Below, in pieces: positions 1 to 4,712 of a stretch of DNA of 5,374 nt. Numbering within the stretch: the stretch's first letter is position 1; every line of letters starts with the position of its first letter. A program made the position numbers and the translations under genes. The notes beneath the pieces are model-generated. The model was given only the letters and a program-made list of their open reading frames with translations. It was not told where the DNA came from and did no database searches. The stretch is from CAYONQ01 sp964405375 (GTDB lineage Bacteria > Planctomycetota > Phycisphaerae > Sedimentisphaerales > Anaerobacaceae). The DNA is taken from the NCBI GenBank assembly GCA_964405375.1, contig CAYONQ010000113.1, forward strand, positions 1 through 5,374, written 5' to 3'.

Positions 1-120
1 TGCCATAGCTGCTTCATAAACACTTTCTAGGAAACCCGGCCCAAGATTTGAATGCACTTCCATCGCTGCCCCGATGACGGCCCTTGTCAACTCGCTATGC
101 ACCAAGTCCTGTTCGCTCAA
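1..120 (-). CDS. GxxExxY family protein, N-terminal part (runs off left edge)
   Basis: This is the first 40 codons of a protein whose remainder lies beyond the left edge. Translation on the minus strand gives HSELTRAVIGAAMEVH at residues 8-23, then LGPGFLESVYEAAMA at 26-40. G29-E32-Y35 in GFLESVY form the motif that names the GxxExxY family (related to Pfam PF13366, predicted PD-(D/E)XK-like fold). The biochemical role of the family is not established; relatives occur as intervening-sequence proteins in some 23S rRNA genes. The start is TTG at 118-120: AAAGGA lies at 129-134, eight bases upstream counting from AGGA, and an in-frame TAA at 133-135 rules out an earlier start. The gene begins 39 bases after the leuD stop on the same strand, so it may be read from leu transcripts, although its role is probably unrelated. 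A repeat lies between it and leuD. Family identification is strong; function is open. Confidence 0.85.
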   Translation of the reverse strand, partial: MSEQDLVHSELTRAVIGAAMEVHSNLGPGFLESVYEAAMA

Positions 121-128
121 GAAACTAT

Positions 129-134
129 TCCTTT
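129..134 (-). promoter_or_regulatory. Shine-Dalgarno site for the GxxExxY gene
   Basis: AAAGGA on the minus strand, with AGGA at 129-132 placed 8 bases before TTG at 118-120. It supports the non-ATG start, because no ATG or GTG lies in frame between it and residue 7 and a stop lies just upstream. Confidence 0.6.
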
Positions 135-139
135 AATTT

Positions 140-169
140 AATATCCGTGAAAATCTGTGTTAATCCGTG
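140..169 (-). repeat. Three-unit 10-nt-period repeat overlapping the leuD stop
   Basis: Read on the minus strand, three consecutive 10-mers follow one another: CACGGATTAA (160-169), CACAGATTTT (150-159) and CACGGATATT (140-149). The TAA of the first unit (160-162) is the leuD stop codon. Related units (CACGAATGCA, TACGAATTAA, CACGGATAAA) appear in the distant intergenic region at 4348-4377 and 4504-4523 on the plus strand. Units of this kind are familiar to me as dispersed intergenic repeats of several bacterial phyla, but I cannot count copies here. Confidence 0.7.
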
Positions 170-648
170 GTTCCCTTTTTAATATGCTCCAGCAATCCAC
201 CATCGTTTATTATTTCGAGAGCGAAGTCCGGCAGCGCATTAAATCCAATATCAATACCGCAAGTTCGATTTTTAATCAAGCCGTTTTTGAAATCGATTTT
301 CAATTCATCACCATCGTTGATTTTTTCCAATGCGTCGGCTGATTCAATTACGTAAAAGCCGTTGTTAATGGCGTTGCGATAGAAGATTCGGGCAAACGAC
401 TTTGCGATAACAGTTTGAACTCCTGCTGCGCGGATAGCCCAGACGGCGTGCTCTCTCGACGAGCCGCAGCCGAAGTCACTGCCGGAGACGATTATGTCAC
501 CGAGCTTAACCTTTTTGACAAAGTCAGCGTCCAAATCTTCAAGACAATGCTTCGCCAATTCCGCCTGGTCATCGGTATTTAGATACCGGGCCGGTATAAT
601 CTCGTCCGTATTTATGTGATCTCTATTATATATGTGTGCTACACTCAT
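160..648 (-). CDS. leuD: 3-isopropylmalate dehydratase small subunit
   Basis: Small (swivel-domain) subunit of isopropylmalate isomerase. With LeuC it interconverts 2-isopropylmalate and 3-isopropylmalate through a dehydrated intermediate in the cytoplasm, the second step of leucine synthesis. The protein has 162 residues, matching the short archaeal-like LeuD class rather than the roughly 200-residue enterobacterial one. Visible marks are NTDEIIPARYLNT at residues 13-25 (the loop associated with substrate choice), GCGSSREHA at 60-68, and FARIFYRNAINNG at 85-97. The YLNT loop is, from memory, normal for bacterial short LeuD; homoaconitase is the alternative, but the leuA-leuC context favours LeuD. 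The ATG at 646-648 is preceded by GAGG at 657-660, eight bases away. The last residues (GTTD) are encoded by a 10-nt-period repeat that also provides the stop. It lies 185 bases after leuC, unusually far for an operon partner. Confidence 0.95.
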   Translation of the reverse strand: MSVAHIYNRDHINTDEIIPARYLNTDDQAELAKHCLEDLDADFVKKVKLGDIIVSGSDFGCGSSREHAVWAIRAAGVQTVIAKSFARIFYRNAINNGFYVIESADALEKINDGDELKIDFKNGLIKNRTCGIDIGFNALPDFALEIINDGGLLEHIKKGTTD

Positions 649-695
649 CTTTATAACCTCAGATAAAGGTTTAATCTCTCAATTGTAATATTTAT

Positions 696-709
696 GTGCC
701 TAAAGGCAC
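696..709. other. Small hairpin in the leuC-leuD spacer
   Basis: GTGCC TAAA GGCAC forms a perfect 5-bp stem with a 4-nt loop. It is not followed by a clear T-run on the minus strand (ATAAATATT follows), so a terminator call is not justified. It lies about 48 bases before the leuD start and could act as a processing or attenuation site; this is inference. Confidence 0.35.
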
Positions 710-757
710 TGGTCTCTTTTGTAAACATGCGCCTTGCTCATCGCTTAGCTCCTTCGC

Positions 758-792
758 TCGCAAATCCTAAATCCTAATTTCTAAATCCTAAA
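758..792 (-). repeat. Heptamer array in the leuC-leuD spacer
   Basis: On the minus strand five consecutive 7-mers run without gaps: TTTAGGA (786-792), TTTAGAA (779-785), ATTAGGA (772-778), TTTAGGA (765-771) and TTTGCGA (758-764). ATTAGGATTT at 821-830 on the plus strand is an inverted copy (pairs with 769-778), so the two could fold into a 10-bp stem. Next to the array (731-757) are further loosely repeated words of the AGCGAAGG/AGCGATG type. The spacer 649-833 contains no credible gene. Confidence 0.65.
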
Positions 793-833
793 CAATATCA
801 AAACCCCAATAACATTAGATATTAGGATTTTTT

Positions 834-2096
834 TCAAAGGTATTTCCTCGGGTCTGTTAATTTGCCTTCTACTGCGCTTGCCGCTGCGGTGGCGGGACTT
901 GCTAAATAGACCTCGCTTTTCGGATGTCCCATTCTGCCGACGAAATTTCTGTTGGTAGTGCTGACGCACTTTTCGCCCTCGGCCAATACGCCCATAAACC
1001 CGCCTAAGCACGCACCGCAGGTCGGCGCAGCGATTACACAGCCGGCGTCGTAGAATATATCGAACAGGCCAACGTCGGCGGCCTGCTTCCAGATTGTCGG
1101 TGTTGTCGGCACAACTATTGTACGAATGGCAACCTGTCTTCCTTTGAGGATTTTTGCGACGATTCGCAGGTCCTCGATTCGACCGTTAGTACAGCTTCCG
1201 ATATAGGCCTGGTCCATCGCTTTGCCGGCACATTCGCCAATAGGAACACCGTTACTCGGTAAGGACGGCAGGGCGACCATCGGCTTAATTTTCGAGCAGT
1301 CAAATTCTTCTACGCTCACATATTCCGCATCCTTATCCGATTCATACACGGTATAGTCGGTTTTATCTTTTAGATGCTCGTCGAGGTATTGTTTTGTTAC
1401 ATCGTCGAACCCGATGATGCCGTTTTTTGCACCGGCCTCGATGACCATATTCGTTATGGTCATCCTTGCCTCCATCGACATTTCAGCCAGGGCCGGGCCG
1501 ACAAATTCCATCGCCCTGTAAAGCGCACCATCAACGCCGATTTTTGCAATCACCGCCAGAATGACATCCTTGCTATAGACGCCGGGGCCGAGCGAGCCGT
1601 TGAGAACGATTTTTATCGATGCAGGGACCTTGAACCACAGCAGGCCTGTTGCCAGTGCCGCTGCCGTATCCGTTGAGCCGACGCCGGTGCTAAATGCCGC
1701 AAAAGCGCCGTAAGTGCAGGTGTGCGAGTCAGCTCCGACGATGACCTCGCCGGGCCTGATGTGGCCCTGCTCAGGCAGCAGTGCGTGACAGACGCCCGCC
1801 CTGCCGAGCTTGTAATAATGTTTTATATTGTGGCGTTTGGCCCATTTGTCAAGCCGTTTGTGAAGCTCGGCGCTTTTGATGTCCTTGGCCGGCTGGAAAT
1901 GGTCGGGCGTTACGACAATCTTTTCCCTGTCGAATACCCTGTCCATTCCTTTTTCAACCAGCATCGATATCGCCGGCGGCGTGGTAACATCGACGCACAT
2001 AACGATATCGATGTTTGCGTTGACCAATTCGCCGGCGGAGACTTTTTCCTTGCCTGCTGCACGTGCAAGTATTTTCTCTGTGATTGTCATAGCCAT
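834..2096 (-). CDS. leuC: 3-isopropylmalate dehydratase large subunit
   Basis: Large, iron-sulfur-bearing subunit of isopropylmalate isomerase, partner of LeuD. It is a member of the aconitase superfamily, 420 residues long, which fits the LeuC/HacA-type class rather than the roughly 466-residue enterobacterial LeuC. VGADSHTCTYGAF is at residues 120-132, and the three expected [4Fe-4S] ligands are C302 (in IGSCTNGR) with C360 and C363 (in PTCGACLGG). The C-terminal block NRNFVGRMGHPKSEVYLASP (382-401) is intact, so the enzyme looks complete and active. The ATG at 2094-2096 is supported by AAGGA at 2104-2108, seven bases upstream; a second ATG two codons in is less well placed. It begins 28 bases after the leuA stop, consistent with co-transcription. 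Homoaconitase is the main alternative by family, but leuA next door and the standard LeuD loop favour leucine synthesis. Confidence 0.96.
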   Translation of the reverse strand: MAMTITEKILARAAGKEKVSAGELVNANIDIVMCVDVTTPPAISMLVEKGMDRVFDREKIVVTPDHFQPAKDIKSAELHKRLDKWAKRHNIKHYYKLGRAGVCHALLPEQGHIRPGEVIVGADSHTCTYGAFAAFSTGVGSTDTAAALATGLLWFKVPASIKIVLNGSLGPGVYSKDVILAVIAKIGVDGALYRAMEFVGPALAEMSMEARMTITNMVIEAGAKNGIIGFDDVTKQYLDEHLKDKTDYTVYESDKDAEYVSVEEFDCSKIKPMVALPSLPSNGVPIGECAGKAMDQAYIGSCTNGRIEDLRIVAKILKGRQVAIRTIVVPTTPTIWKQAADVGLFDIFYDAGCVIAAPTCGACLGGFMGVLAEGEKCVSTTNRNFVGRMGHPKSEVYLASPATAAASAVEGKLTDPRKYL

Positions 2097-2098
2097 AA

Positions 2099-2126
2099 GT
2101 TAGTCCTTAGCTCATAGTTCGCAGTT
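2099..2126 (-). repeat. Heptamer array in the leuA-leuC spacer
   Basis: Four gapless 7-mers on the minus strand fill the whole spacer: AACTGCG (2120-2126), AACTATG (2113-2119), AGCTAAG (2106-2112) and GACTAAC (2099-2105). They share CT at positions 3-4 and nearby positions are similar. The array uses two bases of the leuA stop codon and contains the leuC Shine-Dalgarno AAGGA (2104-2108). The units are degenerate, so chance is not excluded for this array alone. Confidence 0.45.
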
Positions 2127-3696
2127 ATAGTTCTGCTTTTAGTTCCGGCTGTTCGCCTTTTGTCTGTGTTGAGACCATTCTGTTAATGGCGTCGATGTAG
2201 GCCCTTGCGCTTGCCTCAATGATGTCGGTGGAGATTCCTCGGCCTATGTAAGTTCGGCCTTTTTCGCTGATTTTAACGGTTGCCTCACCGAGCGCCTCTT
2301 TACCGCTGGTGATGGCCCTGATTGAGTAGTCTTCGAGTTTGGGCGACCGGCCCGTGGCATCTTTGATTGCTTCATAAGCGGCATCGACGGGGCCGTCGCC
2401 GCAGGCGGCGGCCTGGGTGGTTTCGTCTTTGGTCTTTATCTTGACGCTTGCGGTCGGCGTATTGTCGGTGTCGATGACGACGCGCAGATGCTCAAGCTGG
2501 TATGTAATCTCTGCGACCACGTGGATTTCATCGTTGATTATCGCAGCGAGATCCTCGTCAAAGACCTCTTTTTTCTTGTCGGCGATTTCCAGGAATCTCT
2601 GGTATGCCTGTTCGAGCTCGGTATCGGTAAGTTTGAATCCTAATTGTTTGCATCTATCTGTGAATCCGTGTCTGCCGCTGTGCCGTCCGAGCACGAACGT
2701 AGAACCGCTCAGACCGATGGTCTCCGGAGTCATAATCTCGTAGGTGGCGCGGGCTTTCAGTACGCCATCGACATGGACGCCAGCCTCGTGTGCGAAGGCA
2801 TTGGCACCGACAACGGCCTTGTTCGGCTGGATGACAAAGCCGGTCAGCTGTGAGACTAACTGGCTGGTGCGATGGATTTCCTTAGTGTTAATGTTAGTGG
2901 TAAGGCGTATAGTATAGTCATCAAGTATAAGGAAATTTGGTCTTGTATGTATAGCCATAACTATTTCTTCAAGTGCGGCGTTTCCAGCTCGTTCGCCCAT
3001 ACCGTTGACGGCACACTCGACCTGCCGGGCACCGTTTCGCACGCCGGCTAATGAATTTGCAACCGCCATACCGAGGTCGTTGTGGCAGTGTGTGCTTATT
3101 ATGCACTTGTCTATGCCGGGAACATTGGATTTAAGGTTCTCAATCAGTTTGCCGTACTCGTACGGCAGGATATAGCCGACCGTGTCGGGGATGTTTAATG
3201 TTGTTGCGCCGGCCTCTATGCAGGCGGTCAAAACTTCGATGAGAAACGGCAATTCGCTTCTGCAGGCGTCTTCCGGTGAGAATTCGACGTCGTCTGTGAA
3301 TGTCTTTGCGTATTTGACGGCCTCGACAGCCATTTTCAGGACCTCGGTGCGGGTCTTTTTCAGCTTGTGCTTCATATGAATCGGCGAGGTTGCGATGAAT
3401 GTGTGGATGCGTTTTCTTTTAGCCGGTGCAACGGCCTTGCCGGCCGCCTCGATGTCCTCTTGGTTTGTGCGGGCCAGCCCTGTTATAACCGGGCCGGTAA
3501 CCTGCTCGGCGACAAGGCGGGTGGCCTCGAACTGGGCAGGCGAGGAGACGGGGAAGCCGGCCTCGATTACGTCAACGCCTAATTTCGCAAGCTGCTGGGC
3601 GATTTCGAGCTTTTCAGTAATTGAAAGCGAGGCACCCGGGGCCTGTTCGCCGTCTCTTAAGGTCGTATCGAAGATTATAATTTTTTCTTCAGACAT
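2125..3696 (-). CDS. leuA: 2-isopropylmalate synthase
   Basis: Catalyses the first committed step of leucine synthesis: acetyl-CoA plus 2-oxoisovalerate (3-methyl-2-oxobutanoate) gives 2-isopropylmalate and CoA, in the cytoplasm. It has 523 residues, normal for full-length bacterial LeuA. The N-terminal TIM-barrel (about 5-275) shows FDTTLRDGEQ (9-18), HCHNDLG (203-209) and NGMGERAGNAALEE (231-244), giving the expected metal ligands D15, H203, H205 and N239. HEAGVHVDGVLK (303-314) belongs to the linker subdomain. The C-terminal part (about 395-508) is the LeuA regulatory fold, with GDGPVDAAYEAI (433-444) and STDIIEASARAYIDAI (489-504), so leucine feedback inhibition is expected from the family. 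The start ATG (3694-3696) has GGAG at 3705-3708, eight bases away. Citramalate or homocitrate synthase are related possibilities, but the motif set and leuCD neighbours favour LeuA. No convincing promoter was found upstream. Confidence 0.97.
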   Translation of the reverse strand: MSEEKIIIFDTTLRDGEQAPGASLSITEKLEIAQQLAKLGVDVIEAGFPVSSPAQFEATRLVAEQVTGPVITGLARTNQEDIEAAGKAVAPAKRKRIHTFIATSPIHMKHKLKKTRTEVLKMAVEAVKYAKTFTDDVEFSPEDACRSELPFLIEVLTACIEAGATTLNIPDTVGYILPYEYGKLIENLKSNVPGIDKCIISTHCHNDLGMAVANSLAGVRNGARQVECAVNGMGERAGNAALEEIVMAIHTRPNFLILDDYTIRLTTNINTKEIHRTSQLVSQLTGFVIQPNKAVVGANAFAHEAGVHVDGVLKARATYEIMTPETIGLSGSTFVLGRHSGRHGFTDRCKQLGFKLTDTELEQAYQRFLEIADKKKEVFDEDLAAIINDEIHVVAEITYQLEHLRVVIDTDNTPTASVKIKTKDETTQAAACGDGPVDAAYEAIKDATGRSPKLEDYSIRAITSGKEALGEATVKISEKGRTYIGRGISTDIIEASARAYIDAINRMVSTQTKGEQPELKAEL

Positions 3697-3740
3697 TTGT
3701 TTTTCTCCAAATTTTTGGCTTGGTTGCGGCTAATTATGCC

Positions 3741-3754
3741 TTAACCGGCGTTAA
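3741..3754. promoter_or_regulatory. Possible operator-like dyad upstream of leuA
   Basis: TTAAC CGGC GTTAA is an inverted repeat with perfect 5-bp arms and a 4-bp centre, 44 bases upstream of the leuA start codon. A CATAAT on the minus strand (3733-3738) sits next to it and resembles a -10 box, but there is no good -35 at the right distance; TTGATA at 3768-3773 is about 29 bases away. A protein-binding role is inferred only from symmetry and position. Confidence 0.25.
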
Positions 3755-3819
3755 ATTGCTACGAATTTATCAAAAAACGAGGATTTTGAAATAGAGATTT
3801 TTTGTGGATGTAGTGGGAT

Positions 3820-3841
3820 TATTGCGCCTTGCGGCGCAATA
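3820..3841. other. GC-rich hairpin upstream of leuA
   Basis: A 9-bp perfect stem (TATTGCGCC with GGCGCAATA) closes a 4-nt TTGC loop. No T-run follows on either strand, so it is not a canonical intrinsic terminator. It lies about 125 bases upstream of leuA and could be part of a leader, a barrier between divergent units, or a dispersed palindromic repeat. Confidence 0.45.
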
Positions 3842-4076
3842 GCAGAGTGCTAAGACAAATGCTTGCCTTTTGTGGAGAACGAACTGTATGGGTTTCGGCC
3901 ATAAAACCAATTATACAAGGAAGGGAACTATTTGTAAATACTTTTTTGCAGTGGAGAAGGCAGAGAAAAATCAAAAATTGGAGATAAAAATGATAAATAA
4001 AAATTTAAAAATAGGAGGAAAATCGGGATTTTTGGGGTTTATTTTAAAGTGGGATGTGGGTTTTTGGATTAAAAAC
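3842..4076. other. Gene-free, C-poor intergenic stretch
   Basis: No credible gene is seen. Open frames here encode low-complexity Lys/Asn/Gly-rich or Phe/Leu-rich strings with no recognisable domain. From 3961 onward the plus strand is nearly free of cytosine: 11 C in 275 bases to 4235. A-tracts (3966-3970, 3973-3977, 3986-3990, 3999-4003, 4007-4011) give way to GGG runs (4025, 4034, 4051, 4058) that lead into the G-quadruplex motif. Confidence 0.5.
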
Positions 4077-4117
4077 GGGGGTTGGTGGGTCAAGCTGGGC
4101 GGTTTGGGTAAGACGGG
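4077..4117 (+). other. G-quadruplex-forming motif
   Basis: Five runs of at least three G on the plus strand (4077-4081, 4087-4089, 4097-4099, 4106-4108, 4115-4117) are separated by loops of 5, 7, 6 and 6 bases. This satisfies the usual G3+N1-7 rule with one spare run. It lies directly before the phased A-tract block. Folding in the cell is not shown by sequence alone. Confidence 0.6.
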
Positions 4118-4120
4118 CAA

Positions 4121-4230
4121 GAAAAAAATGGAGAAAAATGAAGAAAAATAGAGAAAAAATGCAAAAAATTGAGAAAAAATGAGAAATTTGGGGAAAAATA
4201 GAGAAAAATAGAGAAAAAGAGAGAAAAAGT
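4121..4230 (+). repeat. 10-bp-phased A-tract tandem array (predicted curved DNA)
   Basis: A degenerate decamer close to GAGAAAAATA is repeated about eleven times. The A-runs begin at 4122, 4134, 4144, 4154, 4163, 4174, 4184, 4194, 4204, 4214 and 4224, a spacing of 10 bp with deviations of at most 2. Runs are A5 to A7, except for an AAATTT at 4184. Only 14 of the 114 bases from 4121 to 4234 are pyrimidines. A-tracts in phase with the helical repeat are known to give intrinsic curvature, so this should be strongly bent DNA. It is over 400 bases from leuA and over 700 from the arsR promoter, so it is not an obvious promoter UP element. No protein is likely encoded in it on either strand. Confidence 0.75.
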
Positions 4231-4244
4231 GAGACGGTTTTTAA

Positions 4245-4271
4245 CCGCAGAGAGCGCAAAGACCGCGGAGA
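4245..4271 (+). repeat. 9-nt-period array, copy 1
   Basis: Three gapless 9-mers: CCGCAGAGA (4245-4253), GCGCAAAGA (4254-4262), CCGCGGAGA (4263-4271). The first part, including the T-run before it (4238-4258), is repeated exactly over 21 bases at 4438-4458. Confidence 0.65.
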
Positions 4272-4280
4272 TTTTTTAGA

Positions 4281-4307
4281 CAGGATTAACATAGATTTCA
4301 GGAGAAG
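4281..4307 (+). repeat. 9-nt-period array (CAGGATTAA type)
   Basis: CAGGATTAA (4281-4289), CATAGATTT (4290-4298) and CAGGAGAAG (4299-4307) follow without gaps and share a CA..GA core. The words resemble the 10-nt units near leuD with one base removed. Confidence 0.45.
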
Positions 4308-4314
4308 AACCAGC

Positions 4315-4338
4315 CACAAAGTCACTAAGGCACAAAGA
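4315..4338 (+). repeat. 8-nt-period array, copy 1
   Basis: CACAAAGT (4315-4322), CACTAAGG (4323-4330) and CACAAAGA (4331-4338): consensus CACNAAGN, three units. A second array of the same consensus is at 4471-4494. Confidence 0.6.
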
Positions 4339-4347
4339 AAAACCAAC

Positions 4348-4377
4348 CACGAATGCATACGAATTAACACGGACTTA
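4348..4377 (+). repeat. 10-nt-period array related to the leuD-end repeat
   Basis: CACGAATGCA (4348-4357), TACGAATTAA (4358-4367) and CACGGACTTA (4368-4377). The consensus resembles the CACGGATTAA units at 140-169 on the minus strand, showing the same repeat family at two ends of the window. The following bases 4378-4437 contain only loosely related words. Confidence 0.55.
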
Positions 4378-4437
4378 TTTTTGCCACAAATCCCCGCTTA
4401 CGGCTTGCGAGGACGAGAAGGCACAGAAAGCCAAAAA

Positions 4438-4462
4438 TTTTTAACCGCAGAGAGCGCAGAGA
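4438..4462 (+). repeat. 9-nt-period array, copy 2
   Basis: CCGCAGAGA (4445-4453) and GCGCAGAGA (4454-4462), preceded by TTTTTAA. Bases 4438-4458 are identical to 4238-4258 (21 bases), exactly 200 bp apart. Confidence 0.65.
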
Positions 4463-4470
4463 AATGTAGC

Positions 4471-4494
4471 CACTAAGGCACGAAGACACAAAGA
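4471..4494 (+). repeat. 8-nt-period array, copy 2
   Basis: CACTAAGG (4471-4478), CACGAAGA (4479-4486), CACAAAGA (4487-4494): same consensus as 4315-4338, and both copies end in an A-run. Confidence 0.65.
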
Positions 4495-4503
4495 AAAATT
4501 AGA

Positions 4504-4523
4504 CACGGATAAACACAGAGGGC
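4504..4523 (+). repeat. 10-nt-period pair (CACGGATAAA type)
   Basis: CACGGATAAA (4504-4513) and CACAGAGGGC (4514-4523). The first unit differs by one base from the unit containing the leuD stop. Confidence 0.45.
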
Positions 4524-4528
4524 AAAAA

Positions 4529-4559
4529 AGTTTTGAGTGTTAAGTGTTAAGTTTTGAGT
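4529..4559 (+). repeat. Heptamer array (GTTAAGT) flanked by a 10-nt direct repeat
   Basis: Two exact GTTAAGT units (4539-4545, 4546-4552) are followed by TTTGAGT (4553-4559). The 10-mer AGTTTTGAGT occurs at both ends (4529-4538 and 4550-4559). This is the third period-7 array in the window. Confidence 0.65.
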
Positions 4560-4583
4560 TGGATCAAAAAGAAGGTGCAGAGA

Positions 4584-4705
4584 GATTCCGTCAGCTTTGG
4601 TGTACTCGGCAAGCTCTACTTTCAAAGCGAGCTTTTGCCGCAGAGCATTGCCTTCGTTCACAGGCGGCTTGGCCGCCACAGCTTCGCTTTAAGCTGACTG
4701 GATTC
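4584..4705. other. Branched inverted-repeat element (possible structured RNA or palindromic repeat)
   Basis: An outer stem pairs GATTCCGTCAGCTT (4584-4597) with 4691-4705: 13 base pairs, one T/T mismatch (4586/4703) and one bulged T (4699). Inside are two arms. CGGCAAGCTC (4607-4616) pairs with 4629-4640 in 10 pairs with a 2-nt bulge, and GGCGGC (4663-4668) pairs with GCCGCC (4672-4677) around a TTG loop. A competing hairpin, CAGCTT (4679-4684) with AAGCTG (4691-4696), would exclude the inner part of the outer stem. No known RNA family is recognised. It could be a small RNA, a REP/MITE-like palindromic element, or chance folding. Confidence 0.4.
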
Positions 4706-4712
4706 GTATGTA

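Noticed and set aside
834..2096. Homoaconitase (HacA) instead of LeuC
   Set aside because: Same superfamily and size class, but directly after leuA and before a LeuD with the YLNT loop; lysine-pathway genes are absent.
2125..3696. Citramalate or homocitrate synthase instead of LeuA
   Set aside because: Motifs HCHNDLG, GERAGNAALEE and the C-terminal GDGPVDA domain are typical LeuA, and leuCD follow.
3803..3811. TGTGGATGT resembling a DnaA box, near AT-rich DNA
   Set aside because: Two mismatches to TGTGGATAA and no second box, so an origin is not supported.
3820..3841. Intrinsic terminator
   Set aside because: Good 9-bp GC-containing stem but no T-run on either strand.
3697..3960. T-box or leucine leader peptide controlling leuA
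   Set aside because: No T-box-like conserved element, no terminator with T-run, and no short frame rich in leucine codons on the minus strand.
3870..4151. Open frame on the plus strand, 93 codons
   Set aside because: The product is low-complexity (Lys, Gly, Trp-rich), ends inside the A-tract array, and shows no domain. The internal ATG at 3990 has a GGAG before it, but the sequence is explained by compositional bias.
4044..4370. Open frame on the minus strand with many hydrophobic residues
   Set aside because: The Phe/Leu/Ser run is simply the complement of the GAGAAAAATA array, and the SLRSLRLK part is the translated 9-nt-period repeat. Not a membrane protein.
4238..4523. Possible CRISPR array because of repeated words
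   Set aside because: Units are 8-10 bases, gapless and degenerate, with no unique spacers of 25-40 bases; no cas genes are visible.
4473..4679. Minus-strand frame of 68 codons
   Set aside because: Overlaps the branched element and several repeat arrays; no Shine-Dalgarno and no recognisable domain.
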